Shown piece by piece: positions 7,862 to 14,340 of a stretch of 42,847 bases of DNA. The position numbers and the translations under genes were made by a program. Source of the stretch: DATLGB01 sp038258425 (GTDB lineage Bacteria; Actinomycetota; Thermoleophilia; Solirubrobacterales; Solirubrobacteraceae). The DNA lies in NCBI GenBank assembly GCA_038258425.1, contig JBBSPV010000034.1:1-42847 (forward strand), given 5' to 3'. The notes under the pieces are model-generated. The model was not told the origin of the DNA. It searched no databases and was given only the letters and a program-made list of their open reading frames with translations. The first letter of the stretch is position 1, and every line of letters begins with the position of its first letter.

Positions 7862-8689
7862 TCAGCCGCGCTTGCGCAGCGCCAGGCGGTAGACCCGCTC
7901 GCAGTTGCGCAGCTTGTCCGTCTTGTCGGCGCGCACGATGTCGAAGCCCTTGCCGCAGTCGATGCGCTCCGTCGAGCCGTTGGCCGCGTCGATCTGGTCG
8001 CGCCCAGGGCCGCCCCAGATGCGGTTGTGCCCGTCGCCGCCGTCGATGCGGTCGTCGCCCTTGCCGCCGTAGAGGCGGTCGCCGCCGAGGCCGCCGGAGA
8101 TGCGGTCGTTGCCCGTGTTGCCGTAGACGGTGTCCGTGCCCTTGCCGCCGGACATGTCGTCGCGGTCCGAGCCCCCCTTGAGGGTGTCGTCGCCGAGCCC
8201 GCCCTCCATGAAGTCGTAGCCCTGACCGCCGCGCATGTAGTCGCGGCCGTTGCTGCCGGACATGTCGTCGGGGCCCTCCTCGCCGTAGAGGCGGTCGTCG
8301 CCGAGGCCGCCCGTGACGAAGTCGAAGCCGTCGCCGCCGTAGATCCGGTCGGGCTCGGAGCCGCCGGACAGGTCGTCGGGGCCGTTCTGGCCCCAGATCG
8401 TGTCCTCCCCGGGACCGCCCTGGACGGTGTCGAAGCCGTCGCCGGCCTGGACGCAGTCGGCGCCGGACAGCGCGCTGACCGTGTCGTCGCCGCCGAGGGC
8501 GAAGATCCGGTCGCTGCTGGAGGTGCCGGTGAGCACGTCGCTGCCCTGCGTGGCGCCCGGCAGGAGGGGCAGCGCGTTGTCGGGACAACTCGCCGTCTTG
8601 GACGCGGCGGCGGGGCTGGCGGCCAGGGCCGGCGCGCAGAGACAGGCGGCGACGACGAGCAGCCGCCCCTTGGTCACGGAGGTGTGCAT
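7862..8689 (-). CDS. Secreted RTX-type calcium-binding repeat protein
   Basis: 275-aa exported protein. An N-terminal signal peptide (LLVVAACLCAPALAASPAAA) is followed by about 15 glycine-aspartate nonapeptide repeats of the GGxGxDxxx type (GGDDTVSAL, GGPGEDTIW, GGDGFDFVT, GGLGDDRLY and so on), which form calcium-loaded beta rolls. The tail GFDIVRADKTDKLRNCERV is common in actinobacterial members. The ATG at 8689 was chosen because an AAGGGGGA ribosome site precedes it and the signal peptide follows at once; an earlier start would add 11 residues. With a signal peptide it does not need type I secretion. Confidence 0.85.
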   Translation of the reverse strand: MHTSVTKGRLLVVAACLCAPALAASPAAASKTASCPDNALPLLPGATQGSDVLTGTSSSDRIFALGGDDTVSALSGADCVQAGDGFDTVQGGPGEDTIWGQNGPDDLSGGSEPDRIYGGDGFDFVTGGLGDDRLYGEEGPDDMSGSNGRDYMRGGQGYDFMEGGLGDDTLKGGSDRDDMSGGKGTDTVYGNTGNDRISGGLGGDRLYGGKGDDRIDGGDGHNRIWGGPGRDQIDAANGSTERIDCGKGFDIVRADKTDKLRNCERVYRLALRKRG

Positions 8690-8727
8690 CTGATCCCCCT
8701 TCCCCGGCGCGTGCCCGCTCAACCCCC

Positions 8728-9150
8728 CTACTGGGCGTTGGACAGACCATCCTCGCGCAGCGCCGCGCCGAGGACGCCGTTCACGAAGCCGGGGGCCGCC
8801 TCGCCGCAGTAGGCCTTGGCGGTCTCCACCGCCTCGTCGATCGCGCCCTCCGGCGGGATGGGCGTCTCGGCGTCGGTGACCTCGGGATGGAGCATCTCGA
8901 GCAGCGCGACGCGCAGGATCGCCCGCTCCAGCGGGGCGATGCGGCTCAGGGCCCAGCCGCGGGCGTGGCGGTCGATGACCGCGTCGAGCTCCTCCTGGTT
9001 GTCCGCCGTCGCGTGCGCGAGCGCCCGCGTGAAGCCGGCCGCGTCGCGCTCGAAGGCGTCGTCAAGGCCACGACCGGTCAGCTCCGCCTGGTAGAGCGCG
9101 AACACCGCCGCGCGCCGCTGGTCGGAGCGCCGGCTCACCGCCTCACGCAC
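8728..9150 (-). CDS. nusB: Transcription antitermination factor NusB
   Basis: 140-aa all-helical NusB protein: the RRAAVFALYQAEL first helix, LDAVIDRHARGWALSRIAPLERAILR in the middle, and EAVETAKAYCGEAAPGFVNGVLG at the end, the family signature. With NusE/S10 it supports rRNA antitermination. The GTG at 9150 overlaps the efp stop; a second GTG at 9138 (SRRSDQRR) is an equally plausible start. xseA or rRNA-processing genes often follow nusB in relatives; here the RTX-like gene follows instead. Confidence 0.93.
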   Translation of the reverse strand: MREAVSRRSDQRRAAVFALYQAELTGRGLDDAFERDAAGFTRALAHATADNQEELDAVIDRHARGWALSRIAPLERAILRVALLEMLHPEVTDAETPIPPEGAIDEAVETAKAYCGEAAPGFVNGVLGAALREDGLSNAQ

Positions 9151-9703
9151 GCGACATGTAGCTGCCGCTGCGCGTGTCGACCTTGATCCGGTCGCCGATG
9201 TTGACGAACAGCGGGACGCTGACCATCGCGCCGGTCTCGAGCGTCGCGGGCTTGCTGCCGCCGCCCGAGGCGGTGTCGCCGCGGACGCCCGGCTCGGTGT
9301 GGGTCACCTCGAGCTCCGCGGACGCCGCGAGCTGGATGTCCGACGGCTCCTCGTCGATGAACAGGAGGTCGATCTCCTCGTTCGGGCGGATCCACTTCAG
9401 CGGCTCGGCGACCTTCGGCTCGGGGATCTCGAGCTGCTCGTAGGACTGGGCGTCCATGAAGTGCGCGTCCGTGCCGTCCGCGTAGAGGAACTGCATCTTG
9501 CGCGCCTCCGTGTGGACGGAGCGGAACTTCTCCCCCGCGCGGAAGGTCCGGTCGATCACGGCGCCGTCGGCGGCCCGGCGCAGCTTGGTGCGCACGAACG
9601 CCCCGCCCTTGCCGGGCTTGACGTGCTGGGAGTCGAGGATCTTGAAGATCGTCCCGTCGACCTCGATGTGGTTGCCGTTCTTGAACTGATTGGTCGAGAT
9701 CAT
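9143..9703 (-). CDS. efp: Elongation factor P
   Basis: 186-aa EF-P with the three-domain layout: a KOW-like N domain with the HVKPGKGGAF loop carrying the tip lysine, the OB domain, and a C-terminal OB domain ending in VPLFVNIGDRIKVDTRSGSYMSRA. It relieves ribosome stalling at polyproline, relevant here given the many Pro/Ala-rich secreted proteins. The ATG at 9703 lies nine bases after a TAGCCT -10 element. It overlaps nusB, the standard efp-nusB pair. Confidence 0.97.
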   Translation of the reverse strand: MISTNQFKNGNHIEVDGTIFKILDSQHVKPGKGGAFVRTKLRRAADGAVIDRTFRAGEKFRSVHTEARKMQFLYADGTDAHFMDAQSYEQLEIPEPKVAEPLKWIRPNEEIDLLFIDEEPSDIQLAASAELEVTHTEPGVRGDTASGGGSKPATLETGAMVSVPLFVNIGDRIKVDTRSGSYMSRA

Positions 9704-9712
9704 GCGCGCCGC

Positions 9713-9718
9713 AGGCTA
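9713..9718 (-). promoter_or_regulatory. -10 element of efp
   Basis: TAGCCT on the minus strand, nine bases before the efp ATG and before any Shine-Dalgarno sequence could fit, predicting a leaderless or near-leaderless efp-nusB mRNA. Confidence 0.45.
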
Positions 9719-9727
9719 GTCGCAGGG

Positions 9728-9937
9728 CTACCGCGACCGGCGGCGCCAGAGCAGCACGCCGACGAGGGCGCCGAGCGCGAACGACACGCCGATGACCACG
9801 ATCAGCGGCGTCGAGGAGGTGACGACGATCCAGTTCACGCGCACGCGGTCGAGGTTGAGCACGGCGAAGACCACGGCGAGCGCCACGACGGCGCCGATCG
9901 CGCCGAGCCGCAGCCGATCGGTGGTCGGACGTCTCAT
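9728..9937 (-). CDS. LapA-domain small membrane protein
   Basis: 69-aa protein with two membrane helices (LGAIGAVVALAVVFAVLNL and TPLIVVIGVSFALGALVGVLLW) joined by NLDRVRVNWIVV and closed by a basic WRRRSR tail. This is the LapA_dom/DUF1049 pattern (FxxxNxxxVxVxxxF then a second helix). Function in monoderm actinobacteria is unknown. It sits just upstream of efp on the same strand, and the efp -10 element lies between them. Confidence 0.7.
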   Translation of the reverse strand: MRRPTTDRLRLGAIGAVVALAVVFAVLNLDRVRVNWIVVTSSTPLIVVIGVSFALGALVGVLLWRRRSR

Positions 9938-10016
9938 GGGCAGGCGGGTCCGCGACGCATCCGCCAGCCATCATCGCTCATCGCCCCAGCCTCCCGTGCC
10001 CCGGGGTGGAGGCACG

Positions 10017-10046
10017 TCACCCGCGGCGGATGATTCGCGATCACCT
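10017..10046 (+). promoter_or_regulatory. Composite TCAYCC element, copy A
   Basis: TCACCC-N5-GGATGA (10017-10033), then seven bases, then TCACCT (10041-10046). The third hexamer ends 23 bases before the ATG at 10070. Same architecture as copies at 10780, 14306 and 17037. It could be a double operator or a -35/-10 pair 18 bp apart for an alternative sigma factor. Confidence 0.6.
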
Positions 10047-10069
10047 GCCCACGCAGCAGAGTGGCGCCC

Positions 10070-10738
10070 ATGGGCGACGCGATCGGTCAGGTGCTCTCAT
10101 TCGGGGTCGGGGTGGCGATCAGCCCGATCCCGATCATCGCGGTCGTGCTCATGCTCGGCACCCCCCGGGCGCGGACCACCGGCCCGGCCTTCCTGCTCGG
10201 ATGGCTCGTCGGGCTCCTCGTCGCGGGCGGCGTCGTGCTGCTCGTCGCGGGCGGGGCGGGGGCCGACGACGACGGCGGGTCACCGACGTGGGTCGGCGTG
10301 CTCAAGGTCGTCCTCGGTCTGGCGCTCCTCGCCCTGGCCGTCAGGCAGTGGCGCGGGCGGCCGCGCGACGGGGAGGCCGAGCTGCCGAAGTGGATGCAGG
10401 CGATCGACGGGTTCCGGCCGCCGAAGGCCCTGGGCATGGGCGTCCTGCTCTCCGCGCTGAACCCGAAGAACCTGCTGCTCACCGTGGGCGCGGCCGCCGC
10501 CATCGCCCAGACGGGCGCCGCGACCGGCAGCCAGGTCGGCGCACTCGTGATCTTCGCGCTGCTCGGCGCGCTGGGGCCCGGCGTCCCGGTGGCGATCTAC
10601 TTCCTCGCGGGCCGGCGCGCCGTCGAGGTGCTCGCCGACCTCAAGGCCTGGATGGGCGCCAACAACACGGCGATCATGGCGGTCCTCCTGCTCGTCATCG
10701 GGGCCAAGCTCCTCGGTGACGGGATCTCCACCCTGTGA
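10070..10738 (+). CDS. GAP (Sap) family membrane protein
   Basis: 222-aa polytopic membrane protein with six or so helices, starting MGDAIGQVLSFGVGVAISPIPIIAVVLML and containing GMGVLLSALNPKNLLLTVGAA. This is the repeated PxP/NPKN pattern of the GAP/Sap (sulfolipid-1-addressing protein, LysE-like fold) family, whose mycobacterial members help export glycolipids. The ATG at 10070 was chosen over GTG 10061 because its distance to the upstream element matches that at the other genes. The cargo is unknown. Confidence 0.75.
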   Translation: MGDAIGQVLSFGVGVAISPIPIIAVVLMLGTPRARTTGPAFLLGWLVGLLVAGGVVLLVAGGAGADDDGGSPTWVGVLKVVLGLALLALAVRQWRGRPRDGEAELPKWMQAIDGFRPPKALGMGVLLSALNPKNLLLTVGAAAAIAQTGAATGSQVGALVIFALLGALGPGVPVAIYFLAGRRAVEVLADLKAWMGANNTAIMAVLLLVIGAKLLGDGISTL

Positions 10739-10779
10739 CCCTCCGTGCCGGCGGGGGTACCGGCGCGAGTGGTTGTCCG

Positions 10780-10809
10780 TCATCCGCCGCGGGCGATCCC
10801 GGCTCACCC
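10780..10809 (+). promoter_or_regulatory. Composite TCAYCC element, copy B
   Basis: TCATCC-N5-GGGCGA (10780-10796), seven bases, TCACCC (10804-10809). The last hexamer is 23 bases before the ATG at 10833, exactly as for copy A. It lies in the gap between the GAP-family gene and the first DUF7144 gene, so the second gene has its own promoter. Confidence 0.6.
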
Positions 10810-10832
10810 TCCCGGCGCCGAGACTCCCGGAC

Positions 10833-11234
10833 ATGAGCACGCCACGCTCGTCCGCGCGGGAGCCCGTGCACCGCGGCTGGGCGAGGTTCGTCGCCGCCTA
10901 CCTGCTGATCGTCGGCGTCCTGAACCTCCTCTGGGGCATCGCCGCCCTCGCGAACAAGGACTACTTCACCGAGGACAGCCTGCTCTGGTCGGCGCTGGGC
11001 TTCTGGGGCGTGGTCGCCCTGCTGCTCGGACTCGCGCAGCTCGCCGGAGCCGGGCTGATCTTCGCCCGCAACGCCAGCGGCGCGATCATCGCGAGCTTCT
11101 TGGCCTTCCTCGGCATCCTCGTGAACTTCCTCTCCATCGGCGCCTATCCGATCTGGTCGGTGATCCTCCTGGTGATCGACTTCATGATCATCTGGGCGAC
11201 GACGGTGCACAGCGACGAGTTCGTGCGCTCCTGA
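10833..11234 (+). CDS. DUF7144-type four-helix membrane protein
   Basis: 133-aa small membrane protein with four predicted helices: RFVAAYLLIVGVLNLLWGIAAL, LGFWGVVALLLGLAQLAGAG, IIASFLAFLGILVNFLSIGAY and WSVILLVIDFMIIWAT. The NxLWGIAAL, FWG and YPIWSV landmarks match the DUF7144 family of unknown function, common in actinobacteria. A paralogue is encoded at 12381-12782 with the same type of element upstream. It ends four bases before the convergent AI-2E permease gene. Confidence 0.7.
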   Translation: MSTPRSSAREPVHRGWARFVAAYLLIVGVLNLLWGIAALANKDYFTEDSLLWSALGFWGVVALLLGLAQLAGAGLIFARNASGAIIASFLAFLGILVNFLSIGAYPIWSVILLVIDFMIIWATTVHSDEFVRS

Positions 11235-11238
11235 GCGA

Positions 11239-12294
11239 TCAGGCGCTGCCCAGCGCGGCCATCCGCTCCCGGCGGGGACGGGTCGCCTCGCGCAGGACGA
11301 TCTTCAGGATCGCGGCGAACGGCACTGCGAGGATCGCGCCGAGCACCCCGAGGATCGAGCCCGAGATGAGCACCGCGACGATGGTCGTGAAGGGCGAGAG
11401 CTCCACCGCACGCCGGTAGACGAGCGGGTACACGACGTAGTTCTCGAGCTGCTGGTAGATCAGCTGGATCACGAGCATCGCGATCGCGGCCGGCGTGCTC
11501 ACCGTGAGCGCGACGAGGACGAGCACGACGGCGGCCACCGTCGCCCCGACCTGCGGGATGAGGTCCAGGAACCCCGTGAGCACCGCGAGGACGATCGGGA
11601 ACGGGAGCCCGAAGATCCACGCGGAGAGCCCCGCGACCGTGCCGGCGACCAGCGAGATCGCGAGGTTGCCGATCAGCGAGGAGGAGACCGCGCGGATCGA
11701 CTCCTCGAGGATCGGGTGCCAGCGCCCCCGGACCGCCGGCGGCGCGAGGTCGAACAGCCAGTCGGTGATCGTGTGCCGCTCGATGAGCATGAACAGCGAC
11801 AGGAACGTCAGCGTGACGAGGGAGAGGACGCTCCCGAACACCCCCCCGGCCACCCCGAGCAGCGCCGAGGCCGCGTCGGGCAGGCCCTTGGCGAGGTCCT
11901 CCAGCGCCGAGCGGACCTTGTCCTGGGAGCCGCTGGAGACGAAGGTCTTGAATGCGTCACTCGAGCTGAGCTGCTGCCAGTAGCCGGGGATGTCGCCGAG
12001 GAACGCCTTGACCTGGTCCCACAGCGGACCGACCGTGACGAGGACGATCAGCGCGACGGCCGCGAACAGGGCGGCGAACACCGCGAGCGCAGCGCGGCCG
12101 CGCTTCCAGCCGCGGCGCACGAGCGCGCCGACGACCGGATCCAGCCCCAGCGCGAGCACCACCGCCACGAAGATCGACAGCAGCACCGGCAGGGCCACGA
12201 CGACCAGCACGATCAGCCCGCCGAAGACGGCGAGCTTGAGCAGCGTGCGCGCGGGCACGACCAGCTCGACCGGCTGGGGCGACGGCTTGGGCAT
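11239..12294 (-). CDS. AI-2E/PerM family permease
   Basis: 351-aa membrane protein of the AI-2E (UPF0118, PerM/TqsA) family. Two N-terminal helices follow TLLKLAVFGGLIVLVVVALPVLLS; a soluble helical hairpin (GDIPGYWQQLSSSDAFKTFV) and a C-terminal bundle with GLPFPIVLAVLTGFLDLIPQVG and the late IYQQLENYVVYPLVYRRAVELSP motif complete it. Members export small molecules or act in osmotic and cell-envelope stress; the substrate is not predictable. It is likely the last gene of the operon starting at 12782. Confidence 0.85.
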   Translation of the reverse strand: MPKPSPQPVELVVPARTLLKLAVFGGLIVLVVVALPVLLSIFVAVVLALGLDPVVGALVRRGWKRGRAALAVFAALFAAVALIVLVTVGPLWDQVKAFLGDIPGYWQQLSSSDAFKTFVSSGSQDKVRSALEDLAKGLPDAASALLGVAGGVFGSVLSLVTLTFLSLFMLIERHTITDWLFDLAPPAVRGRWHPILEESIRAVSSSLIGNLAISLVAGTVAGLSAWIFGLPFPIVLAVLTGFLDLIPQVGATVAAVVLVLVALTVSTPAAIAMLVIQLIYQQLENYVVYPLVYRRAVELSPFTTIVAVLISGSILGVLGAILAVPFAAILKIVLREATRPRRERMAALGSA

Positions 12295-12309
12295 CCCCGC
12301 GGATACCGC

Positions 12310-12384
12310 TCAGTCGCGCGCCAGGGCCGCCGCGAGCCGGCGCTCGAGGTCGACGTCGGCGTCGTCGCCGACGGCCCTCCTCAT
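12310..12384 (-). CDS. Possible 24-aa coupled small ORF
   Basis: Starts with ATGA overlapping the stop of the DUF7144-like gene and ends 15 bases before the AI-2E permease start. Composition is charged and helical (MRRAVGDDADVD then LERRLAAALARD). The overlap suggests translational coupling that would carry ribosomes across the gap, but there is no homology to support it; it may simply be a spacer. Confidence 0.3.
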   Translation of the reverse strand: MRRAVGDDADVDLERRLAAALARD

Positions 12385-12782
12385 GACCTGACCGTCCTTG
12401 CGTCCGCGCGCTCATCCTCGCCGAAGATCGCGAGGCCGTGGATGATGTAGAGGTCCAGCGCGAAGATCGCCAGCGACCAGAACGGATAGGCCGGGAGGGC
12501 GAGGAGGGCCCCGATGGCGCTCAGGCTCGCGGCGATGATCCCGATCCACCGGCCGAAGGCCCCCCCGCCCGCCAGCGAGGCCGCCGCGGCGAGCTGCAGC
12601 AGCCCGAGGAGCAGCGTGATCCAGCCCCAGAACTTCAGGTTGCTGAAGATGAACTGCGTGTTGTTCAGGAAGAAGTCGGAGTTGCCGATCGCCGCGATGC
12701 CGTAGATGACGTTGAGCACCCCGCCCACCGTCAGCAGGACGCTGGCGAAGATCGCCCGTCCCACACCTCGAGGTCCAGCCAT
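12381..12782 (-). CDS. DUF7144-type four-helix membrane protein
   Basis: 133-aa paralogue of the protein at 10833-11234: GRAIFASVLLTVGGVLNVIYGIAAI, then LKFWGWITLLLGLLQLAAAASL, IGIIAASLSAIGALLAL and a PFWSLAIFALDLYIIHGL helix. The ATG at 12782 was chosen because GAGGAGGTG lies five bases upstream; a GTG at 12788 would sit inside that ribosome site. Function unknown; shared regulatory elements suggest the same role as its paralogue, perhaps in envelope stress. Confidence 0.7.
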   Translation of the reverse strand: MAGPRGVGRAIFASVLLTVGGVLNVIYGIAAIGNSDFFLNNTQFIFSNLKFWGWITLLLGLLQLAAAASLAGGGAFGRWIGIIAASLSAIGALLALPAYPFWSLAIFALDLYIIHGLAIFGEDERADARTVRS

Positions 12783-12835
12783 GGGCACCTCCTCTGAGTC
12801 GCTTGCTCACTGCCCGGCCATCGTCGCCGCGAGGG

Positions 12836-12865
12836 GGATTAGCCACCGTCACCCAGGGCGGGTGA
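12836..12865 (-). promoter_or_regulatory. Composite TCAYCC element, copy C
   Basis: On the minus strand TCACCC-N5-GGGTGA (12849-12865), a perfect hexamer palindrome, then seven bases and TAATCC, a weak third hexamer. It lies 67 bases upstream of the ATG at 12782, farther than the 36-37 of other copies, and that gene has a strong ribosome site. Confidence 0.5.
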
Positions 12866-12885
12866 TTCGCCCAGCCGGTCGTCGA

Positions 12886-13632
12886 TCAGCGCGCCCCGGT
12901 GGCCGCGACGGTGATCGCTATCCCGGCCACCACGAACCAGCTCAGCAGCGCGAAGGCCACGCCGATGACGCCGTACTGGTCGGCCGACGCGGTCACGCTG
13001 CGCGGCAGCCAGATCGCTCCGGCGACGCCGAGCGCCGTCATCGCCGTGGCCGTCACGATCCCGCACGGCGCCAGTCGCCGCCAGTGCAGCCGGCGGGCGA
13101 GCATGAAGTACGGCGTGGCGAGCCACAGCATGGCCCCGAGCGCCAGCGAGGCGGCGAGCTCGACGACGCCGCCGACGGCGCCGAGCACGACCGGGCGGAC
13201 CGTCACGTAGGCCACCAGCAGTGCGAGCCACACGAGGCCCCAGCCGGTCGACCGGAAGCTCAGGGCCGCGAGCCCGAAGGCAGTCTCGTAGACGCGCTGC
13301 ATCGTCCGCGTGAAGGACAGCGCCGAGACGACGACGAGCACGACGCCGAGCACGCCGACGCTCGAGGCCGAGGACGCGCCGAACGCCTCATGCACGCTGG
13401 CGGCCGTCGACCCGTGCAGGTCGAGCCTGTCGATCAGCCGGTCGGCGAAGGAGCTCGACTGGCCGCCCGAGACGAGTGTCCTGTAGACGATGAGCAGCGG
13501 GAACAGGGCCGTGAACGTCAGGGCCCCGAGCGCCGTCCCCCGGTCGACGCCGCCGATGGCGAAGAACCGCCGCGCCCACTCGCGGCCGAAGGTAATCGGC
13601 CACAGGACGATCCTCGCCGGCGAGTCCCTCAC
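12886..13632 (-). CDS. YihY/BrkB family inner-membrane protein
   Basis: 248-aa protein with about six membrane helices. The start RDSPARIVLWPITFGREWARRFFAIGG is followed by GALTFTALFPLLIVYRTLV, a VLGVVLVVVSALSFTRTMQRVYETAFGL segment and a terminal GVIGVAFALLSWFVVAGIAI helix, matching the YihY/BrkB (virulence factor BrkB, formerly mis-called RNase BN) pattern. The GTG start overlaps the upstream small ORF stop (GTGA). Function unknown; transport or envelope role inferred. Confidence 0.7.
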   Translation of the reverse strand: MRDSPARIVLWPITFGREWARRFFAIGGVDRGTALGALTFTALFPLLIVYRTLVSGGQSSSFADRLIDRLDLHGSTAASVHEAFGASSASSVGVLGVVLVVVSALSFTRTMQRVYETAFGLAALSFRSTGWGLVWLALLVAYVTVRPVVLGAVGGVVELAASLALGAMLWLATPYFMLARRLHWRRLAPCGIVTATAMTALGVAGAIWLPRSVTASADQYGVIGVAFALLSWFVVAGIAITVAATGAR

Positions 13633-13772
13633 TCGGCCTCACCCCGGGGGCGCCGCGAACGCCCGTGGCCGAGGTCGGCGAGCCGGCCGCGCAGGTGCCG
13701 GTGCGCCCGGCTCGCGCCGTCGGCGTGCAGCAGCCCCGCCCGTCGGAGATGCTGCGCGGCGCGGTGGGGCAT
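13629..13772 (-). CDS. Possible 47-aa basic small protein
   Basis: Begins seven bases after the stop of the DUF1269 gene and ends overlapping the YihY start (GTGA). The peptide is rich in His, Arg, Ala and Leu (MPHRAAQHLRRAGLLHADG at the N terminus, RSRRPRGEAE at the end). The tight fit between two genes supports translation, but composition also fits random GC-rich sequence and no family is recognised. Confidence 0.4.
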   Translation of the reverse strand: MPHRAAQHLRRAGLLHADGASRAHRHLRGRLADLGHGRSRRPRGEAE

Positions 13773-13779
13773 CCGGAGC

Positions 13780-14283
13780 TCAGGAGGCCACGCTCTGGCG
13801 GTGCTGCTCGACCGCCTCGCGCAGGGTCTCCTCGGCCTCCGTGGAGAGCGAGCTGTGCAGGATGTGCCCGCCGTACTCGCTGATCCGGGGGATGACCTTG
13901 TCCGGCGTGGCGCTCGAGACGAGGACGAAGAGCGCGGCCCCGCCGTCGGGCAGCTTCTCCCCCAGCTCCTTCATGAAGTTGTCGTCGATGCCGTAGTCCG
14001 ACAGCGAGCCGCCCGCGGCGCCGGCGGCGCCCCCGACCACCATCCCGAGCAGCGGCGCGAAGAACAGCAGGCCGATCAGGCCGCCCCACAGCGCCCCGCC
14101 GGCCGCCCCGGCGCCCGTCGGGCTGAAGCGCTGGTGCAGCTTGATCTTCCCGTTGTCCTTGCGCGTGGCGATGACCACGTCCTCGAGGTCGATCAGGTGC
14201 TCCTTGCGCAGCTCGAGAAGCTCGCCCACGACCTTGCGGGCGGTGGCTTCGTCGGGGTACGCGATGCCGATGAGGTTGCTCAT
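13780..14283 (-). CDS. DUF1269 glycine-zipper membrane protein
   Basis: 167-aa DUF1269-type protein. An N-terminal soluble part (MSNLIGIAYPDEATARKVVGEL, DLEDVVIATRKDNGKIKLHQ) is followed by a glycine-zipper hairpin (GAGAAGGALWGGLIGLLFFAP, LLGMVVGGAAGAAGG) and a C-terminal part with DNFMKELGEKLPDGGAALFVLV. Such proteins recur in stress-induced actinobacterial loci; no biochemical role is established. The ATG at 14283 is preceded by GGAGG at eight bases, which fixes the start; an upstream extension would run into the regulatory element. Confidence 0.8.
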   Translation of the reverse strand: MSNLIGIAYPDEATARKVVGELLELRKEHLIDLEDVVIATRKDNGKIKLHQRFSPTGAGAAGGALWGGLIGLLFFAPLLGMVVGGAAGAAGGSLSDYGIDDNFMKELGEKLPDGGAALFVLVSSATPDKVIPRISEYGGHILHSSLSTEAEETLREAVEQHRQSVAS

Positions 14284-14305
14284 GCCGGCAGCCTCCAGGC
14301 GACGC

Positions 14306-14335
14306 GGGTGATCCGTCCTCACCCCGGGTGGATGA
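14306..14335 (-). promoter_or_regulatory. Composite TCAYCC element, copy E
   Basis: Minus strand TCATCC-N5-GGGTGA (14319-14335), then GGACGGA, then TCACCC (14306-14311), ending 22 bases before the DUF1269 ATG. The seven-base linker is nearly the same as in copy F (GGACGCG). It sits between the end of the LuxR gene and the DUF1269 gene. Confidence 0.6.
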
Positions 14336-14340
14336 GCCGC

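Noticed and set aside
7960..8480. Regularly spaced short repeats that resemble a CRISPR array
   Set aside because: They are in-frame codons for RTX glycine-aspartate nonapeptides, not identical repeats with unique spacers.
13640..13665. TCACCC upstream of YihY as an additional composite element
   Set aside because: The partner hexamer is GCGCCG rather than GGRTGA, and the gene is coupled to the ORF before it.
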